This document shows, piece after piece, positions 24,351-35,018 of a DNA stretch of 64,000 nt. Made by a program: the position numbers and the translations under genes. The notes beneath the pieces are model-generated. The model did no database searches and was not told the DNA's origin. It worked only from the letters and a program-made list of their open reading frames with translations. Each line of letters starts with the position of its first letter. Positions within the stretch are counted from its first letter, which is position 1. The stretch is from Shewanella decolorationis S12 (lineage in GTDB: Bacteria > Pseudomonadota > Gammaproteobacteria > Enterobacterales > Shewanellaceae). The stretch is from contig NZ_AXZL01000053.1 in assembly GCF_000485795.1 (NCBI RefSeq), forward strand, positions 50,531-114,530, in the 5' to 3' direction.

Positions 24351-24806
24351 ATGGCGCTTACTCGTAAACAGTGGAATAACATCATTATTCTTGCCTGCAT
24401 TTTTATCATTGCGGTGCTGACGTTTATGGACAAGAAAACCCATAATGTGCCGAGTGATGCCCAGCTGTTGTTTGATGACAATGCGCCGCTGGCACAGTTG
24501 CAGCTAGATGGTGTGTGGCTGCATAAACAAGCCTCAGGTTGGGAGTGCGATCCGCTGGTGCTCAACTGCGCCCAATGGGCCAAAGCTTGGCAAGGCCTAA
24601 AAGTCTCGCCCCTCAGCGAGGCACCACAACCCACAGGCAAACCGCAGGAACTGGTGATCCAAATTGCCGAGATCCGCCAATCGCAACGTTGGATTTATTT
24701 CCCCGAGGACGGTGTGCTCAAATCACCCGCTGGCAACTGGTATTTAGTGCCCCCCAGCCTAAGGGCCGATTTACAGCCTATTCTCGATGCCAAATCCACC
24801 AGCTAA
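24351..24806 (+). CDS. Membrane-anchored protein of unknown function
   Basis: 151 residues: a short basic N-terminus, one TM helix (about 10-25, IIILACIFIIAVLTF), then a soluble part predicted on the periplasmic side with two cysteines (ECDPLVLNCAQW) that could form a disulfide, and a C-terminal region rich in Pro and Trp. I do not recognise a family. It lies 25 bases before mutM on the same strand, so the two are probably co-transcribed, but no functional link follows. Confidence 0.75.
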   Translation: MALTRKQWNNIIILACIFIIAVLTFMDKKTHNVPSDAQLLFDDNAPLAQLQLDGVWLHKQASGWECDPLVLNCAQWAKAWQGLKVSPLSEAPQPTGKPQELVIQIAEIRQSQRWIYFPEDGVLKSPAGNWYLVPPSLRADLQPILDAKSTS

Positions 24807-24830
24807 TCTATTACCTAAAAGAACTCAATC

Positions 24831-25646
24831 ATGCCGGAATTACCAGAAGTCGAAGTCACCCGTCAGGGCATAGCCCCACATCTTGTCGAACAAACCGTGG
24901 TTGACCTCGTAATCCGTAACGCCTCACTGCGTTGGCCCGTTCCCGAACTTGCCAAACAGATCATCGGCCAAACCATACGCCAAGTGCGTCGCCGCGCTAA
25001 ATATCTGTTAATCGATACCGATGCCGGCACCAGCATAGTGCATTTGGGGATGTCAGGCAGCTTGCGGATCCTGCCCCATGACACGCCAGTGGAGAAGCAC
25101 GACCATATCGATCTTGTCCTCGCCAATGGCCGAATTCTGCGATTTAACGATCCGAGACGTTTCGGCGCTTGGTTATGGTGCCAATTGCCAGAGGAAGCCC
25201 ATCCGCTACTGGAAAAACTCGGGCCAGAACCTCTGACCGACGCCTTTAACGTCAATCAGTTAGCTGGCGCACTGGCGGGCAAGAAGAAGGCCATCAAACT
25301 CTGCCTGATGGATAACCATATTGTGGTAGGTGTAGGGAATATTTACGCCAACGAAGCACTGTTTGCCGCTGGAATACACCCCGAGGCGGAGGCAGGCAAG
25401 ATAGATATTGAACGCTTAACGGTACTGGTTGCCGAGGTCAAACAAATCCTCGCCCACGCCATCATACAGGGCGGTACTACGCTTAAAGACTTCACCAATG
25501 CCGAGGGTAAACCCGGCTATTTCGCGCAAAAGCTGCATGTTTACGGCCGCGGCGGCGAAACCTGCACTCAGTGCGGCAATCTACTCAGCGAAATCCGCCT
25601 GGGTCAACGCACCACAGTATTTTGCGGCATCTGCCAGACGCGTTAA
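24831..25646 (+). CDS. mutM: Formamidopyrimidine-DNA glycosylase
   Basis: 271 residues. Removes 8-oxoguanine and ring-opened purines, with associated AP lyase activity. The catalytic N-terminal proline and glutamate are visible (PELPEVEV after Met removal), the H2TH region is [17 protein letters not shown], and the zinc finger is [14 protein letters not shown]...CGICQ with four cysteines. Complete and of standard length. A palindromic terminator follows. Confidence 0.97.
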   Translation: MPELPEVEVTRQGIAPHLVEQTVVDLVIRNASLRWPVPELAKQIIGQTIRQVRRRAKYLLIDTDAGTSIVHLGMSGSLRILPHDTPVEKHDHIDLVLANGRILRFNDPRRFGAWLWCQLPEEAHPLLEKLGPEPLTDAFNVNQLAGALAGKKKAIKLCLMDNHIVVGVGNIYANEALFAAGIHPEAEAGKIDIERLTVLVAEVKQILAHAIIQGGTTLKDFTNAEGKPGYFAQKLHVYGRGGETCTQCGNLLSEIRLGQRTTVFCGICQTR

Positions 25647-25656
25647 TCTCGCCGAT

Positions 25657-25684
25657 AAAAATGCCTGCAATTGCAGGCATTTTT
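25657..25684. terminator. Bidirectional palindromic terminator
   Basis: AAAAATGCCTGCAA followed directly by TTGCAGGCATTTTT, a perfect 14-bp inverted repeat with A and T tracts at both ends, between the convergent mutM and GT39 genes. Confidence 0.85.
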
Positions 25685-25707
25685 AGCTTCTTCGATATGG
25701 CTGTTGA

Positions 25708-27432
25708 TTACTCTTTTAACCAACGACCTGGATGGTCGGTAAAGTAGCGGTACACACGCTCTGGTGCTTGGCACTGAGGCTTAAGCTCTGACGCAGATAA
25801 CAAAATCCATTCGTCACGGTGGGCAATCCCCATGCTCTTACCGCCTTTGATATCGAAGCAACTCAGCTCAGCACCGCTAGGCACTAACACATAACGCTGT
25901 TTGTTCTCCTGCATCCATTGCCACGCGTTACGCTCCTGTTCTTCTACCGGCGCGAGATAACTAAAGTGCGTCACACTCATGGGCGAGAACAGAATAAATT
26001 GCTCTTTAAAGTTTACTAGGCCAAGTTCGGCATCCTCACCTATCACCTCAGCAGTGTGTAGCATCAGGCTTCTGGGAGTGCGCATTTCATCGAGCATAGC
26101 GTAACCCCAAGTGCTCACCAGCACCCAGCCCAAGGCTGAAACTAACCCCACCTTCACCAATGCAAACTGACGGCGCGCTAGCCACAGCAAGGCACACCAA
26201 AGCACCCCGAGCACAATAAATAAGTAACCAATGCCAGTGAGATCATCAGTATAGTCCGCCAGCGCTTTGACAAGTGCAGGGTGATGGATAAATGCCAGCA
26301 CGCCGGCCACTAACACGAGTGCGCCCAAGAACCACAGCACACCAGTGACTAGTTTTTCAAACCAAGCTTTGGGTGAAACACCCGTTAATACCGCCGATGC
26401 CGCCAAGGCCAACATAGGTAATGCGGGTAGAATATACACGTTGCGCTTGCCCGGGCTGATACTGAAAAACAGCACCACGAGTCCGACCCAAATCAGCAGA
26501 ATCGCGATGGTGGGATCGGCTTTCACCTTTTGCAGCCACTGTTTCCAATAGGCGACCAACAGTAACGAAATCGGGAACCACATCCAAGGGATCACACTCA
26601 GCACGAAGAAATACCATGGCTTGATATGGTGCCAAGCATTGACATAACGCTCGCCCGTTTGCTTAAACAAAATATTATTTTGATAGGCCACCATCTCGGG
26701 CGTGCCATGGGCTTGAACTGTCATCACCATTGGCACTAACCAACAGGCAATCACGGCCAGCATGGCCAACGGCCCCGCCAGGCAAAGCCAAGTTAAGCGG
26801 CCCTCGAAACGGGTCTTATCTTTGAAGGCGTAAATCCCAATTGGAATGAGCAACAACAGGGGCAAGAAACCAACCCCCTTAGTGATCACCCCAAGCCCCA
26901 TAAATGCCCAGCCAATAAAATACCAATGCCACTTAGGCCCAAGCATAAAATGCCTGATTAATCCGTAACATCCCACGGTTATCCAGCACATCACCATGGC
27001 ATCTATCTGGGCATTTTTCGCCTGCATCAAAAACTGCGGCACGATAAGGAGCAATAGGGCGGCGTTGCGGCCAACCCGCACATTCCACAATCTGGCACCC
27101 AGATCATAGACAAGGAATACCGTCAGCAAGCCACAAAAGGCATTGGGGAGTAAGAAGGAGAGTTTTAACGACCCCGTGAGTTGATAAAACAGGGCAATCG
27201 CCCACATAAACACTGGCGGCTTATCGGGATAATATTCCCCGCCTCGGGTAGGGAATAACCATTGACCCGAGGCCACCATTTCCCGCGCGACCTCAACAAA
27301 CCGCGGCTCGTCGGCGGGCCAAGGGGAACGAAAACCTATGCCAACCAGCAAGATCAGCAAACTCATCAACAGCAGCGGCCAGAGTACTTGGTAATAATCT
27401 TCGCTATTGAAACGACGATTCAATGCATCCAT
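25708..27432 (-). CDS. GT39-type (ArnT-like) lipid-linked sugar transferase
   Basis: 574-residue integral membrane protein with about 11-12 helices. The first periplasmic loop has PADEPRFVEVAREM, the acidic pair (DE) of the GT-C fold used by ArnT and protein mannosyltransferases, then YYPDKPP as in ArnT. It would move a sugar from undecaprenyl phosphate to lipid A or another periplasmic acceptor. The same operon encodes a GT2 enzyme that could make the lipid-linked sugar and a DedA-like protein. Not certain to be aminoarabinose: the arnA and arnB genes are absent here. Confidence 0.85.
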   Translation of the reverse strand: MDALNRRFNSEDYYQVLWPLLLMSLLILLVGIGFRSPWPADEPRFVEVAREMVASGQWLFPTRGGEYYPDKPPVFMWAIALFYQLTGSLKLSFLLPNAFCGLLTVFLVYDLGARLWNVRVGRNAALLLLIVPQFLMQAKNAQIDAMVMCWITVGCYGLIRHFMLGPKWHWYFIGWAFMGLGVITKGVGFLPLLLLIPIGIYAFKDKTRFEGRLTWLCLAGPLAMLAVIACWLVPMVMTVQAHGTPEMVAYQNNILFKQTGERYVNAWHHIKPWYFFVLSVIPWMWFPISLLLVAYWKQWLQKVKADPTIAILLIWVGLVVLFFSISPGKRNVYILPALPMLALAASAVLTGVSPKAWFEKLVTGVLWFLGALVLVAGVLAFIHHPALVKALADYTDDLTGIGYLFIVLGVLWCALLWLARRQFALVKVGLVSALGWVLVSTWGYAMLDEMRTPRSLMLHTAEVIGEDAELGLVNFKEQFILFSPMSVTHFSYLAPVEEQERNAWQWMQENKQRYVLVPSGAELSCFDIKGGKSMGIAHRDEWILLSASELKPQCQAPERVYRYFTDHPGRWLKE

Positions 27433-27445
27433 TCCTAATCCCTAT

Positions 27446-28105
27446 TTAGTTTTCCAATTCATCCACCTGCTTACGCAGGCTAGAACGGTAAAGGTAAGCA
27501 CCGATAAGACTCGAGATAATAAACAGCCCGATACTGATCCCCAGTTGGTTATGATCAGATAAGCCAATGCCCGCGCCCGCAAAACTGAAAATCAGCATCT
27601 GCGGCAAATAACCCAGCACGCTGCCAAACATAAATCCCCCTGCAGGAATGTGTGTAGCTCCCGCAAACAGATTCGTCAGCAGATTACTGCCCACGGGTAA
27701 CAGACGGATCATTAAGACTTTTAACCAAGTCCGATGAATGATCAGCGCCTCAAACTTTTGTAAACGATTGCCAAAACGTCGTTGCAGACTGCTTCGAATG
27801 GTTAATCTCGCGGTATAAAACGCCAGCACACAACCCAGCAATGCCGCTAAGGTGGAAAATAAGCCACCATAGATGCCACCGAGGGCAAAGCCGAATACAA
27901 AGGCGATCACCTGCCTCGGCCCACCGACAGCGGTAAACAAGGCGCCAACCATCAGCAATACCGCCAGCGCATAAGCCCCTTGAGCGGCAATAAAGTGTGC
28001 CACCCAATTGCTATCGGTTACATGCTCGAATAACCCTTGCTGGGCCGCAAACATTAACACCAGCAAAATAAAGACGATAAAAATCGCCTTATAGAGTCGC
28101 TTCAT
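27446..28105 (-). CDS. DedA/TVP38-type (VTT domain) membrane protein
   Basis: 219 residues, five or six hydrophobic segments. The central GGPRQVIAFVFGFALGG followed by LLGCVLAFYTARL is the VTT/SNARE-associated domain of TVP38/TMEM64 proteins. Recent work shows several DedA and related proteins act in recycling of undecaprenyl phosphate. Its location between a GT2 and a GT39 gene fits a role in lipid-carrier traffic, which is inference. One base separates it from the GT2 gene. Confidence 0.85.
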   Translation of the reverse strand: MKRLYKAIFIVFILLVLMFAAQQGLFEHVTDSNWVAHFIAAQGAYALAVLLMVGALFTAVGGPRQVIAFVFGFALGGIYGGLFSTLAALLGCVLAFYTARLTIRSSLQRRFGNRLQKFEALIIHRTWLKVLMIRLLPVGSNLLTNLFAGATHIPAGGFMFGSVLGYLPQMLIFSFAGAGIGLSDHNQLGISIGLFIISSLIGAYLYRSSLRKQVDELEN

Positions 28106-28106
28106 C

Positions 28107-28838
28107 TTAATCGTGCCAGCTGGTTTCGCTACGGGCGACCTTAGCTATTTTCGCCCTGCGACCGAGCCACATGACGCCCATGATGTCGACAATTCCGACC
28201 CAGACCCGATTCCAAGCGGTATATTTAGATACGCCTACTTGGCGATCCCTATGATTAACCACAGAAATAAACACTTCGCCCCCCATGCGGCGCACGAGTG
28301 CAGGGATATATCTGTGCATATGGTCGAAGTAAGGCATGCGCAGGAAGGTTTCGCGGGGGAAGAGTTTTAAGCCACATCCGGTATCGGGTACGCCATCGTG
28401 TAACAGTGCATCACGCACTTTATTCGCAAAGCGGGACTGAAATCGCTTCCACGCCGTGTCCTTGCGGTTTTTGCGATAACCGGCAATACAAAAATGTTCG
28501 GCATGAATTTGCGGCAATTGGGCCAACATGGCGGGAATATCCGCAGGGTCGTTTTGTCCATCGGCATCTAAGGTGACGATGTATTTACCGCGGGCGTGTA
28601 AAACGCCAGTGGAGATAGCGGTACTTTGGCCCGTACTACGCTCGTGACGAATGGCTTTAGCATCGCATTGCATCACCTCTGCGGTGTGCATAACTTCACC
28701 AAAGGTGTCATCCTGACTACCGTCGTCGACAACAAGAATTTCAAACTCAGTCAACCCTTGCAGGGCTTGGCATATCTCTTTCATTAATGGGCCAATATTG
28801 CCCACTTCATCTTTGGCGGGGATCACGACTGAAATCAC
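28107..28838 (-). CDS. GT2 family glycosyltransferase (dolichol-phosphate mannosyltransferase-like)
   Basis: 243 residues. Starts MISVVIPAKDEVGNIGPLM and contains VVDDGSQDDTF and LDADGQNDP, the nucleotide and metal-binding acids of DPM1-like GT2 enzymes. No C-terminal membrane helices, so it is a peripheral enzyme. It likely makes a polyprenyl-phosphate sugar for the GT39 transferase encoded two genes downstream. First gene of a three-gene minus-strand operon. Confidence 0.9.
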   Translation of the reverse strand: MISVVIPAKDEVGNIGPLMKEICQALQGLTEFEILVVDDGSQDDTFGEVMHTAEVMQCDAKAIRHERSTGQSTAISTGVLHARGKYIVTLDADGQNDPADIPAMLAQLPQIHAEHFCIAGYRKNRKDTAWKRFQSRFANKVRDALLHDGVPDTGCGLKLFPRETFLRMPYFDHMHRYIPALVRRMGGEVFISVVNHRDRQVGVSKYTAWNRVWVGIVDIMGVMWLGRRAKIAKVARSETSWHD

Positions 28839-29071
28839 GTTAAGGCTCCAAGCTTAATAACCATGAGTACGGTAACATAGGATTGTGGCAAACAAAAATC
28901 TGCATTGATAGGATGTTATGAATTAAACGGAACGCGAGCCCAGCATTGTATACGGGTGAAAATCGAGAAAAGAGCACTTAATTTGGAACTGTGAATTTCA
29001 TCGAAATGACATATTCTAATGCCGCAGAAAATGCTAGTTTGAGAAACAAAATGCCAAACTGTATAAAACCT

Positions 29072-30235
29072 ATGAACATAGTTGTAGTTGGAATGGGCTA
29101 TGTTGGCCTATCGAACGCGGTTTTACTCGCCCAGCAAAACCATGTAGTAGCGATTGATTTGATGCCCGAGCGCATCGCGTTAGTTAATGCGCGTAAACCA
29201 ACGGTCGCCGACAGTCTGATTGAAGAATACCTGCAGCATAAAGCCTTAAATCTCAGTGCCACGAGCGACAAAAGCGTCGTTAAAGAAGCCGATTTTGTCA
29301 TCATAGCCACTCCTACGGATTACGACCCACAAACCAACTACTTTAATACTCAGTCGGTCGAACGGGTGGCGAAGGAAGTGCTCGCCCTGAATCCTGACAC
29401 CACCATTGTCATCAAATCGACTGTGCCAGTGGGTTTTACCGAAGGGCTGAGAAGTAAGCTCAACAGTGACAATATCTTATTTTCGCCTGAGTTTTTGCGC
29501 GAAGGTAAGGCGCTTTACGATAACCTGCACCCCTCGCGGATCATAGTGGGTGAACGTTCCGAGCGCGCCCAAGCCTTTGCCAATCTGCTTGCTCGCGCTG
29601 CCATTAAGCAAGATATTCCGATTTTACTCACAGACAGCACTGAGGCCGAGGCAATTAAGTTGTTTGCCAACACCTTTTTAGCCATGCGCGTCGCCTACTT
29701 TAATGAGTTGGATACTTATGCGGAGAGCCGAGGGCTCAACACTCGCCAGATTATCGAAGGCGTATGTTTAGATCCGCGCATCGGCGATTACTATAACAAT
29801 CCTTCCTTCGGTTATGGCGGTTACTGCCTGCCCAAGGACACTAAGCAATTGCTGGCCAACTATAACGATGTGCCTAACAATCTCATCAGCGCCATTGTCG
29901 ATTCCAACACGACCCGCAAAGATTTTATCGCCAACGCGATTATCAGTAAGCAACCGAAGCGAGTGGGGATCTATCGCTTAATCATGAAATCCGACTCAGA
30001 CAACTTCCGCGCCTCGGCGGTACAAGGTGTGATGAAACGCATAAAGGCCAAGGGCATCGAAGTCGTGGTCTATGAGCCCGTACTCAAGGAAGACGAGTTT
30101 TTTAACTCGAAGGTGATCCGCGATTTACATGAATTTAAAGCCATGTGCGATGTGATTATTTCTAACCGTATGGCCAATGAACTCGAAGATGTCGCCGCTA
30201 AGGTGTACACCCGGGATCTGTTCCATCACGACTAA
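29072..30235 (+). CDS. ugd: UDP-glucose 6-dehydrogenase
   Basis: About 387 residues from the ATG at 29072, which aligns with family starts ([15 protein letters not shown]). An ATG 21 bases upstream, with GAGAA before it, is an alternative; a further ATG at 28991 seems too long. The NAD-binding motif is GMGYVG and the catalytic cysteine is in [14 protein letters not shown]. Oxidises UDP-glucose to UDP-glucuronate. Followed 24 bases later by a UDP-glucuronate epimerase, so the product is meant for a uronic-acid-containing polysaccharide. Confidence 0.92.
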   Translation: MNIVVVGMGYVGLSNAVLLAQQNHVVAIDLMPERIALVNARKPTVADSLIEEYLQHKALNLSATSDKSVVKEADFVIIATPTDYDPQTNYFNTQSVERVAKEVLALNPDTTIVIKSTVPVGFTEGLRSKLNSDNILFSPEFLREGKALYDNLHPSRIIVGERSERAQAFANLLARAAIKQDIPILLTDSTEAEAIKLFANTFLAMRVAYFNELDTYAESRGLNTRQIIEGVCLDPRIGDYYNNPSFGYGGYCLPKDTKQLLANYNDVPNNLISAIVDSNTTRKDFIANAIISKQPKRVGIYRLIMKSDSDNFRASAVQGVMKRIKAKGIEVVVYEPVLKEDEFFNSKVIRDLHEFKAMCDVIISNRMANELEDVAAKVYTRDLFHHD

Positions 30236-30259
30236 GCGTCCAAAATATAAAGGTTTACT

Positions 30260-31267
30260 ATGAAATACTTAGTCACAGGCGCCGCCGGATTTATCGGCGC
30301 TAAAGTCAGTGAGCGCCTCTGCGCACAGGGCCATGAGGTTGTCGGTATCGATAACCTCAATGACTATTATGATGTTGGGCTAAAGCTAGCTCGACTGGCA
30401 CCGCTCGAGGCCTTAAGCAATTTCCGTTTTATCAAACTGGACTTAGCCGACAGAGACGGCATAGCAGCATTGTTTGCAGAACAAGGTTTTCAACGGGTTA
30501 TCCATCTCGCCGCGCAGGCTGGGGTGCGCTACTCCCTCGATAATCCCCTCGCCTATGCCGATAGTAATTTAGTTGGGCATCTCACTATTTTAGAGGGCTG
30601 TCGTCGCCATAAGATTGAGCATCTCGTCTATGCCTCTTCATCCTCAGTGTATGGCTTGAATCAAAAGATGCCATTTTCGACCGAGGACAGTGTCGATCAT
30701 CCGATATCCCTGTACGCGGCGACCAAGAAAGCCAACGAGTTAATGTCGCACACTTACTCGCATCTTTATCAGTTACCCACCACAGGCTTGCGCTTTTTTA
30801 CCGTGTATGGCCCATGGGGACGACCCGATATGGCCTTGTTTAAATTCACAAAAGCCATTCTCGCGGGCGACACTATCGATGTGTATAACCATGGCGATCT
30901 CAGCCGTGATTTCACCTATATCGACGATATCGTTGAGGGCATCATCAGGGTACAAGACAAACCTCCTCGCCCCACACCGGACTGGCGTGTAGAAACTGGT
31001 ACACCTGCTAATAGCAGCGCACCCTATCGCGTATTCAACATAGGCAATGGCAGCCCTGTGCAATTGCTGGATTTTATTACCGCACTCGAAAGTGCACTCG
31101 GTATTGAGGCTAACAAACAATTCTTACCCATGCAGCCCGGTGATGTGCATTCCACCTGGGCCGATACCGAAGACCTGTTCAAGGCGGTGGGTTATAAACC
31201 CCAAGTGGATATCAATACCGGGGTGGGCAGATTTGTCGAGTGGTACCGCGCGTTTTATGCGAAGTAA
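30260..31267 (+). CDS. UDP-glucuronate 4-epimerase
   Basis: 335-residue short-chain dehydrogenase/epimerase. NAD-binding TGAAGFIG, SSSSVYG and catalytic YAATKK are intact, and YYDVGLKLARL with GVRYSLDNP is characteristic of the LspL/WbnF/CapI type that interconverts UDP-glucuronate and UDP-galacturonate. AAGG precedes the ATG. It is co-transcribed with ugd. The product could supply galacturonic acid to the LPS core or a capsule. Confidence 0.88.
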   Translation: MKYLVTGAAGFIGAKVSERLCAQGHEVVGIDNLNDYYDVGLKLARLAPLEALSNFRFIKLDLADRDGIAALFAEQGFQRVIHLAAQAGVRYSLDNPLAYADSNLVGHLTILEGCRRHKIEHLVYASSSSVYGLNQKMPFSTEDSVDHPISLYAATKKANELMSHTYSHLYQLPTTGLRFFTVYGPWGRPDMALFKFTKAILAGDTIDVYNHGDLSRDFTYIDDIVEGIIRVQDKPPRPTPDWRVETGTPANSSAPYRVFNIGNGSPVQLLDFITALESALGIEANKQFLPMQPGDVHSTWADTEDLFKAVGYKPQVDINTGVGRFVEWYRAFYAK

Positions 31268-31281
31268 GTTCTTTGATAAAC

Positions 31282-31311
31282 AAAAAGGCCCGCTGATTAG
31301 CAGGCCTTTTT
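31282..31311. terminator. Bidirectional terminator
   Basis: AAAAAGGCC (31282-31290) and GGCCTTTTT (31303-31311) enclose a further GCT/AGC pairing and a GATT loop, between the convergent epimerase and Wzi-like genes. Confidence 0.9.
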
Positions 31312-31324
31312 AGTGGATTAGCGC

Positions 31325-32797
31325 TTAAAAACGGTATTCGAAACTGCTGAAGAAAGTCGCATTAGTATCGTTTTCTTGTACATCAAATTCCGATCTCGAT
31401 ACTGTACCGCCCAGACTCCACATGCCCTTCCACACCGGCATACGGTAAGAAAGTTCCAGCATCAGCAAGTCTTCCTTCGGTGGCTGTGGCGCCCATGTGG
31501 TCGCCACATTGGTGCCGTCTTTATTCAACTTGGCATAACGCAGGAGCGAGGTAAAACCGCGGCTGTTATGGAACTGACCAACCAAACCAAACACAAAGAC
31601 TTGGGCATCGCTATCATAGGTCGAACCTAAAGCTCTGCCGTAGTAACGCGCTCCACTGAGGTAAACAGGATCTTCATAGAAGCAGTTAGACTTGCCATCA
31701 CACTCGACAAAGGTATCCGAGTATTCCATAAATAGCTTGAACTGCTTACCCGATGTACCGAAATGGGTATCTATCCCCCAAAGTGAGCCGCAATCGCTGC
31801 CGTTTTCACAGCTATGCTCAAGGTACAAACCAACGGGGATATCCTGCCAAGTGTCGGCATAACGTAAATCGATGCTCTGGGTTCTATGGCCCGCATCACG
31901 GCGTTGATCGGCCAAGCAAGAATCCGAACCGTCGATGCACACCGCATTGCTTGCCACCGAGTCCCACCAAGAATCGAAGTCGCAATTCTGTCCTTCACCA
32001 CAAAATAGTGTTGACCAAGACAAGCCAATTTCTAGCTGCTGAAGGGGTTTGGCGGTGAAACGCATATCCCATTCCGCCGTTTTAGGCACAGCACGCTCTT
32101 TTTCAGCCATGCTAAAACCGGTCTTGAAAGTCCAAGGACCAATCCAAGATAACCATGGCGTTTCAAAGGCGGCGGCATTATTACGGCTAAGCGACAGTGA
32201 CTGCATAGGGCGCGCATTGTTAGAGCGATGCAATGCCGAGTCAAATCCCGGCCCCCACCATTGCTCAACCGTACCTAAGGTCGCAATCCAGTTCCCCATG
32301 ATTACAGCAAAATAAGACTCATCGAGACGGAAGTTTTTGTTATCTTGCGGATCGTAGGTCTCAGCAACTGTGGTTTTATAGGCCACACGTGAGCCTAAGT
32401 ATTCGTAGGAGGCTTTAGCCTCACCCTTTTCACGGTAGTCGGAGCCATAATGCTGGAAGCGAGCAGGATCGGTCGCCCCCGAGAGTTTAACCCTAGCATT
32501 GCCGCGATTATCGACGGCATTTTGATAGTAAAAGTTAACTCGGGCAAAGGCTTGCACTAATCGGGGAGACAATAGCTCGGGTTCGACTTTCGCCAAGTCG
32601 ACACCAATACCAGACCACATCAAGGGAAAGGTATTCACTGGCACACGGATCACGCCCGCATCGGCCAGAGCTTGAATATCGGCTCTTAAATAAATATCCG
32701 AGGCATCCACCCAAGGGGCGGCAGCAACGGAAGCAGAAAACAGTAAACCAGATGCAACGCTAGCAGCGAGGATAGTGGGGGTCAAAAAAGCCTTCAT
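31325..32797 (-). CDS. Wzi-like outer membrane beta-barrel (capsule assembly family)
   Basis: 490 residues with a signal peptide (cleavage near VAAA-PWV). The mature N-terminus (PWVDASDIYLRADIQALADAGVI) and the barrel sequences ending SSFEYRF (terminal Phe) match the Wzi family, outer membrane lectins that help attach capsule in E. coli. No wza, wzb or wzc genes accompany it here. In Shewanella similar proteins occur without a capsule operon and could bind another surface glycan. It is convergent with the ugd/epimerase pair. Confidence 0.85.
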   Translation of the reverse strand: MKAFLTPTILAASVASGLLFSASVAAAPWVDASDIYLRADIQALADAGVIRVPVNTFPLMWSGIGVDLAKVEPELLSPRLVQAFARVNFYYQNAVDNRGNARVKLSGATDPARFQHYGSDYREKGEAKASYEYLGSRVAYKTTVAETYDPQDNKNFRLDESYFAVIMGNWIATLGTVEQWWGPGFDSALHRSNNARPMQSLSLSRNNAAAFETPWLSWIGPWTFKTGFSMAEKERAVPKTAEWDMRFTAKPLQQLEIGLSWSTLFCGEGQNCDFDSWWDSVASNAVCIDGSDSCLADQRRDAGHRTQSIDLRYADTWQDIPVGLYLEHSCENGSDCGSLWGIDTHFGTSGKQFKLFMEYSDTFVECDGKSNCFYEDPVYLSGARYYGRALGSTYDSDAQVFVFGLVGQFHNSRGFTSLLRYAKLNKDGTNVATTWAPQPPKEDLLMLELSYRMPVWKGMWSLGGTVSRSEFDVQENDTNATFFSSFEYRF

Positions 32798-32863
32798 AAC
32801 ATCCTTTTTATTATCATCGCGAGGCCTGATGCCTCAAAGGTTTTATGGAAATACTCAGCCTTA

Positions 32864-33388
<525 letters not shown>

Positions 33389-33631
33389 TCATTGCCGCCA
33401 GTCTACTCGTTTTAGCCACTTGAGTGAATCATCCCGATAAAAACCGCTGAAAATCCCGTTAAAAATTGAAATACTGGCAAGAATTCCTCGGATTAAGCCC
33501 ATGTAAAGGCATGAACTGATATAATGCCGACTCGCTATATATTGGCTTAAGTAGGCAGCGGCTTTTAGTCCAACCTCGATGGATTGAAACCACACCACAA
33601 CCGATTAAGTCCACGTAATCAGAGCACTTAT

Positions 33632-34702
33632 ATGAAAAAAATCGCCATTTTTTGCCATAACTTTTTCTCGAACGGCACAGTCAAAATCGCCTTATCACAG
33701 GCCGAAGTGCTGCAGGAAGCCGGGCAAGATGTTCACCTCTTTGTGTTCCATAAAGAGGGGGATTTTATGCCGCCAGAAAATGTGACGATTCATTATCTTT
33801 ATGAAGCTGGCCAAAAGCCAAGCCTACAGGAGCAAAGACAACGCCTGCAGGCCAAGGTGGCCGAAGCGGAACAATCGGGTAAGTTCTCGCTATTTTTAAG
33901 TAACTCTACCGACTGCGATGTCGTTGTTTCCGGCTGCGATTTCGATCCCTGCTATTACTTTTGCCACTGCGCCCTCAAGCAAGAACTCTTGATGGAATTA
34001 AAGCGTGGTCCAGTGCATTTCTGGCGTCGCTGGAAAAAGGCCAAGGCACTGATTGGCAAAAAGATCATTACAGTTTCCAATGGCATCGCCGATGAGCTCA
34101 GAGCCACTTCATGGCTCAAACCACAAAGCGTTCAGACAATCTATAATCCCTTTAGGTTGGAGGAAATCCGCAAGAAGACTCAGGAAGAAATTGCCGAGAT
34201 CCCAAGCGAGCCTTATATGATCCATGTCGGCCGCGTGACACGGCAAAAACGCCACGATATTTTGTTTAAGGCACTCAGGGATATGCCAACGGCCCCTAAG
34301 CTTGTCCTGCTTTGCAACCGCCCAAAGAAGGCACGCAAACTCGCTAAGAAATACGGTGTCGAACACAGAATCATCACTCCAGGGTTTCAACACAATCCCT
34401 ACGCTTGGATTGCCAAGGCCGAGTTGATGCTACTCAGCTCAGATTTTGAAGGCTTACCGACCGTGGTGATTGAGTCTTTAGCCTGTGGCACACCTGTCGT
34501 CAGTACTGATTGCCCACACGGACCCAATGAAATTCTCACAGGGCATTTAGCACAATATCTCGTCCCCGTTCGCCAACCCGCGCTGTTGGCACAAAAGGCA
34601 CTGGAGTGTTTGGCCTCACCACCAGCTTTAGACAATCTAGAAATATTAAAGGCCGTAGACAGCCAATATATTGCCGCTCAATATATTAACTTAGCGAAAT
34701 AA
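33632..34702 (+). CDS. GT4 family glycosyltransferase (LPS core or surface glycan)
   Basis: 356 residues from the ATG at 33632 (AGAG upstream). The GT-B fold is clear: ITVSNGIADEL, IYNPFRLEEI, MIHVGRVTRQKRHDIL, LLSSDFEGLPTVVIESLACGTPVVSTDCPHGPNEIL (the donor-binding ExxE region). The C-terminal half is strongly similar to the enzyme at 37323-38408, so the two are paralogues. A strong extended -10 (TGATATAAT, 33517-33525) precedes it. The sugar donor is unknown. Confidence 0.9.
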   Translation: MKKIAIFCHNFFSNGTVKIALSQAEVLQEAGQDVHLFVFHKEGDFMPPENVTIHYLYEAGQKPSLQEQRQRLQAKVAEAEQSGKFSLFLSNSTDCDVVVSGCDFDPCYYFCHCALKQELLMELKRGPVHFWRRWKKAKALIGKKIITVSNGIADELRATSWLKPQSVQTIYNPFRLEEIRKKTQEEIAEIPSEPYMIHVGRVTRQKRHDILFKALRDMPTAPKLVLLCNRPKKARKLAKKYGVEHRIITPGFQHNPYAWIAKAELMLLSSDFEGLPTVVIESLACGTPVVSTDCPHGPNEILTGHLAQYLVPVRQPALLAQKALECLASPPALDNLEILKAVDSQYIAAQYINLAK

Positions 34703-34710
34703 ATTTTCAC

Positions 34711-34754
34711 TTTTAATTAGAACGCCATTTCTTATATTGGCGTTCTAATTAAAA
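34711..34754. terminator. Long perfect inverted repeat, probable terminator
   Basis: A 17-bp perfect stem, TTTTAATTAGAACGCCA (34711-34727) with its complement at 34738-34754, and a 10-base loop, begins nine bases after the GT4 stop codon. T and A tracts flank both sides, so it could end transcripts in either direction. Confidence 0.7.
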
Positions 34755-35018
34755 TCGCAACAAATTGATACAGCATGAAACACCATTTAAAATAAAAATT
34801 AATATAACAAATGTATCAACAAACCATTAATTTCATCAGACTTATTGATTAAGGTGATACAAATTAAAAACATTTAACGAACAATTAATTATATAATACC
34901 GCGTCCTGCATTAATTAAATCATTATTTAATTGATCGCCATAATTAAAAACCTCAAAATATTCCGCTTGGAATAAATTTATCTCACAAACGGAATTAGTG
35001 AGTATTTTTGGGGTAGTT
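34755..35018. other. AT-rich intergenic stretch
   Basis: About 260 bases, visibly richer in A and T than the surroundings, with no ORF of note and no clear repeat. It precedes an AT-richer GT4 gene and may hold that gene's promoter. Confidence 0.5.
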
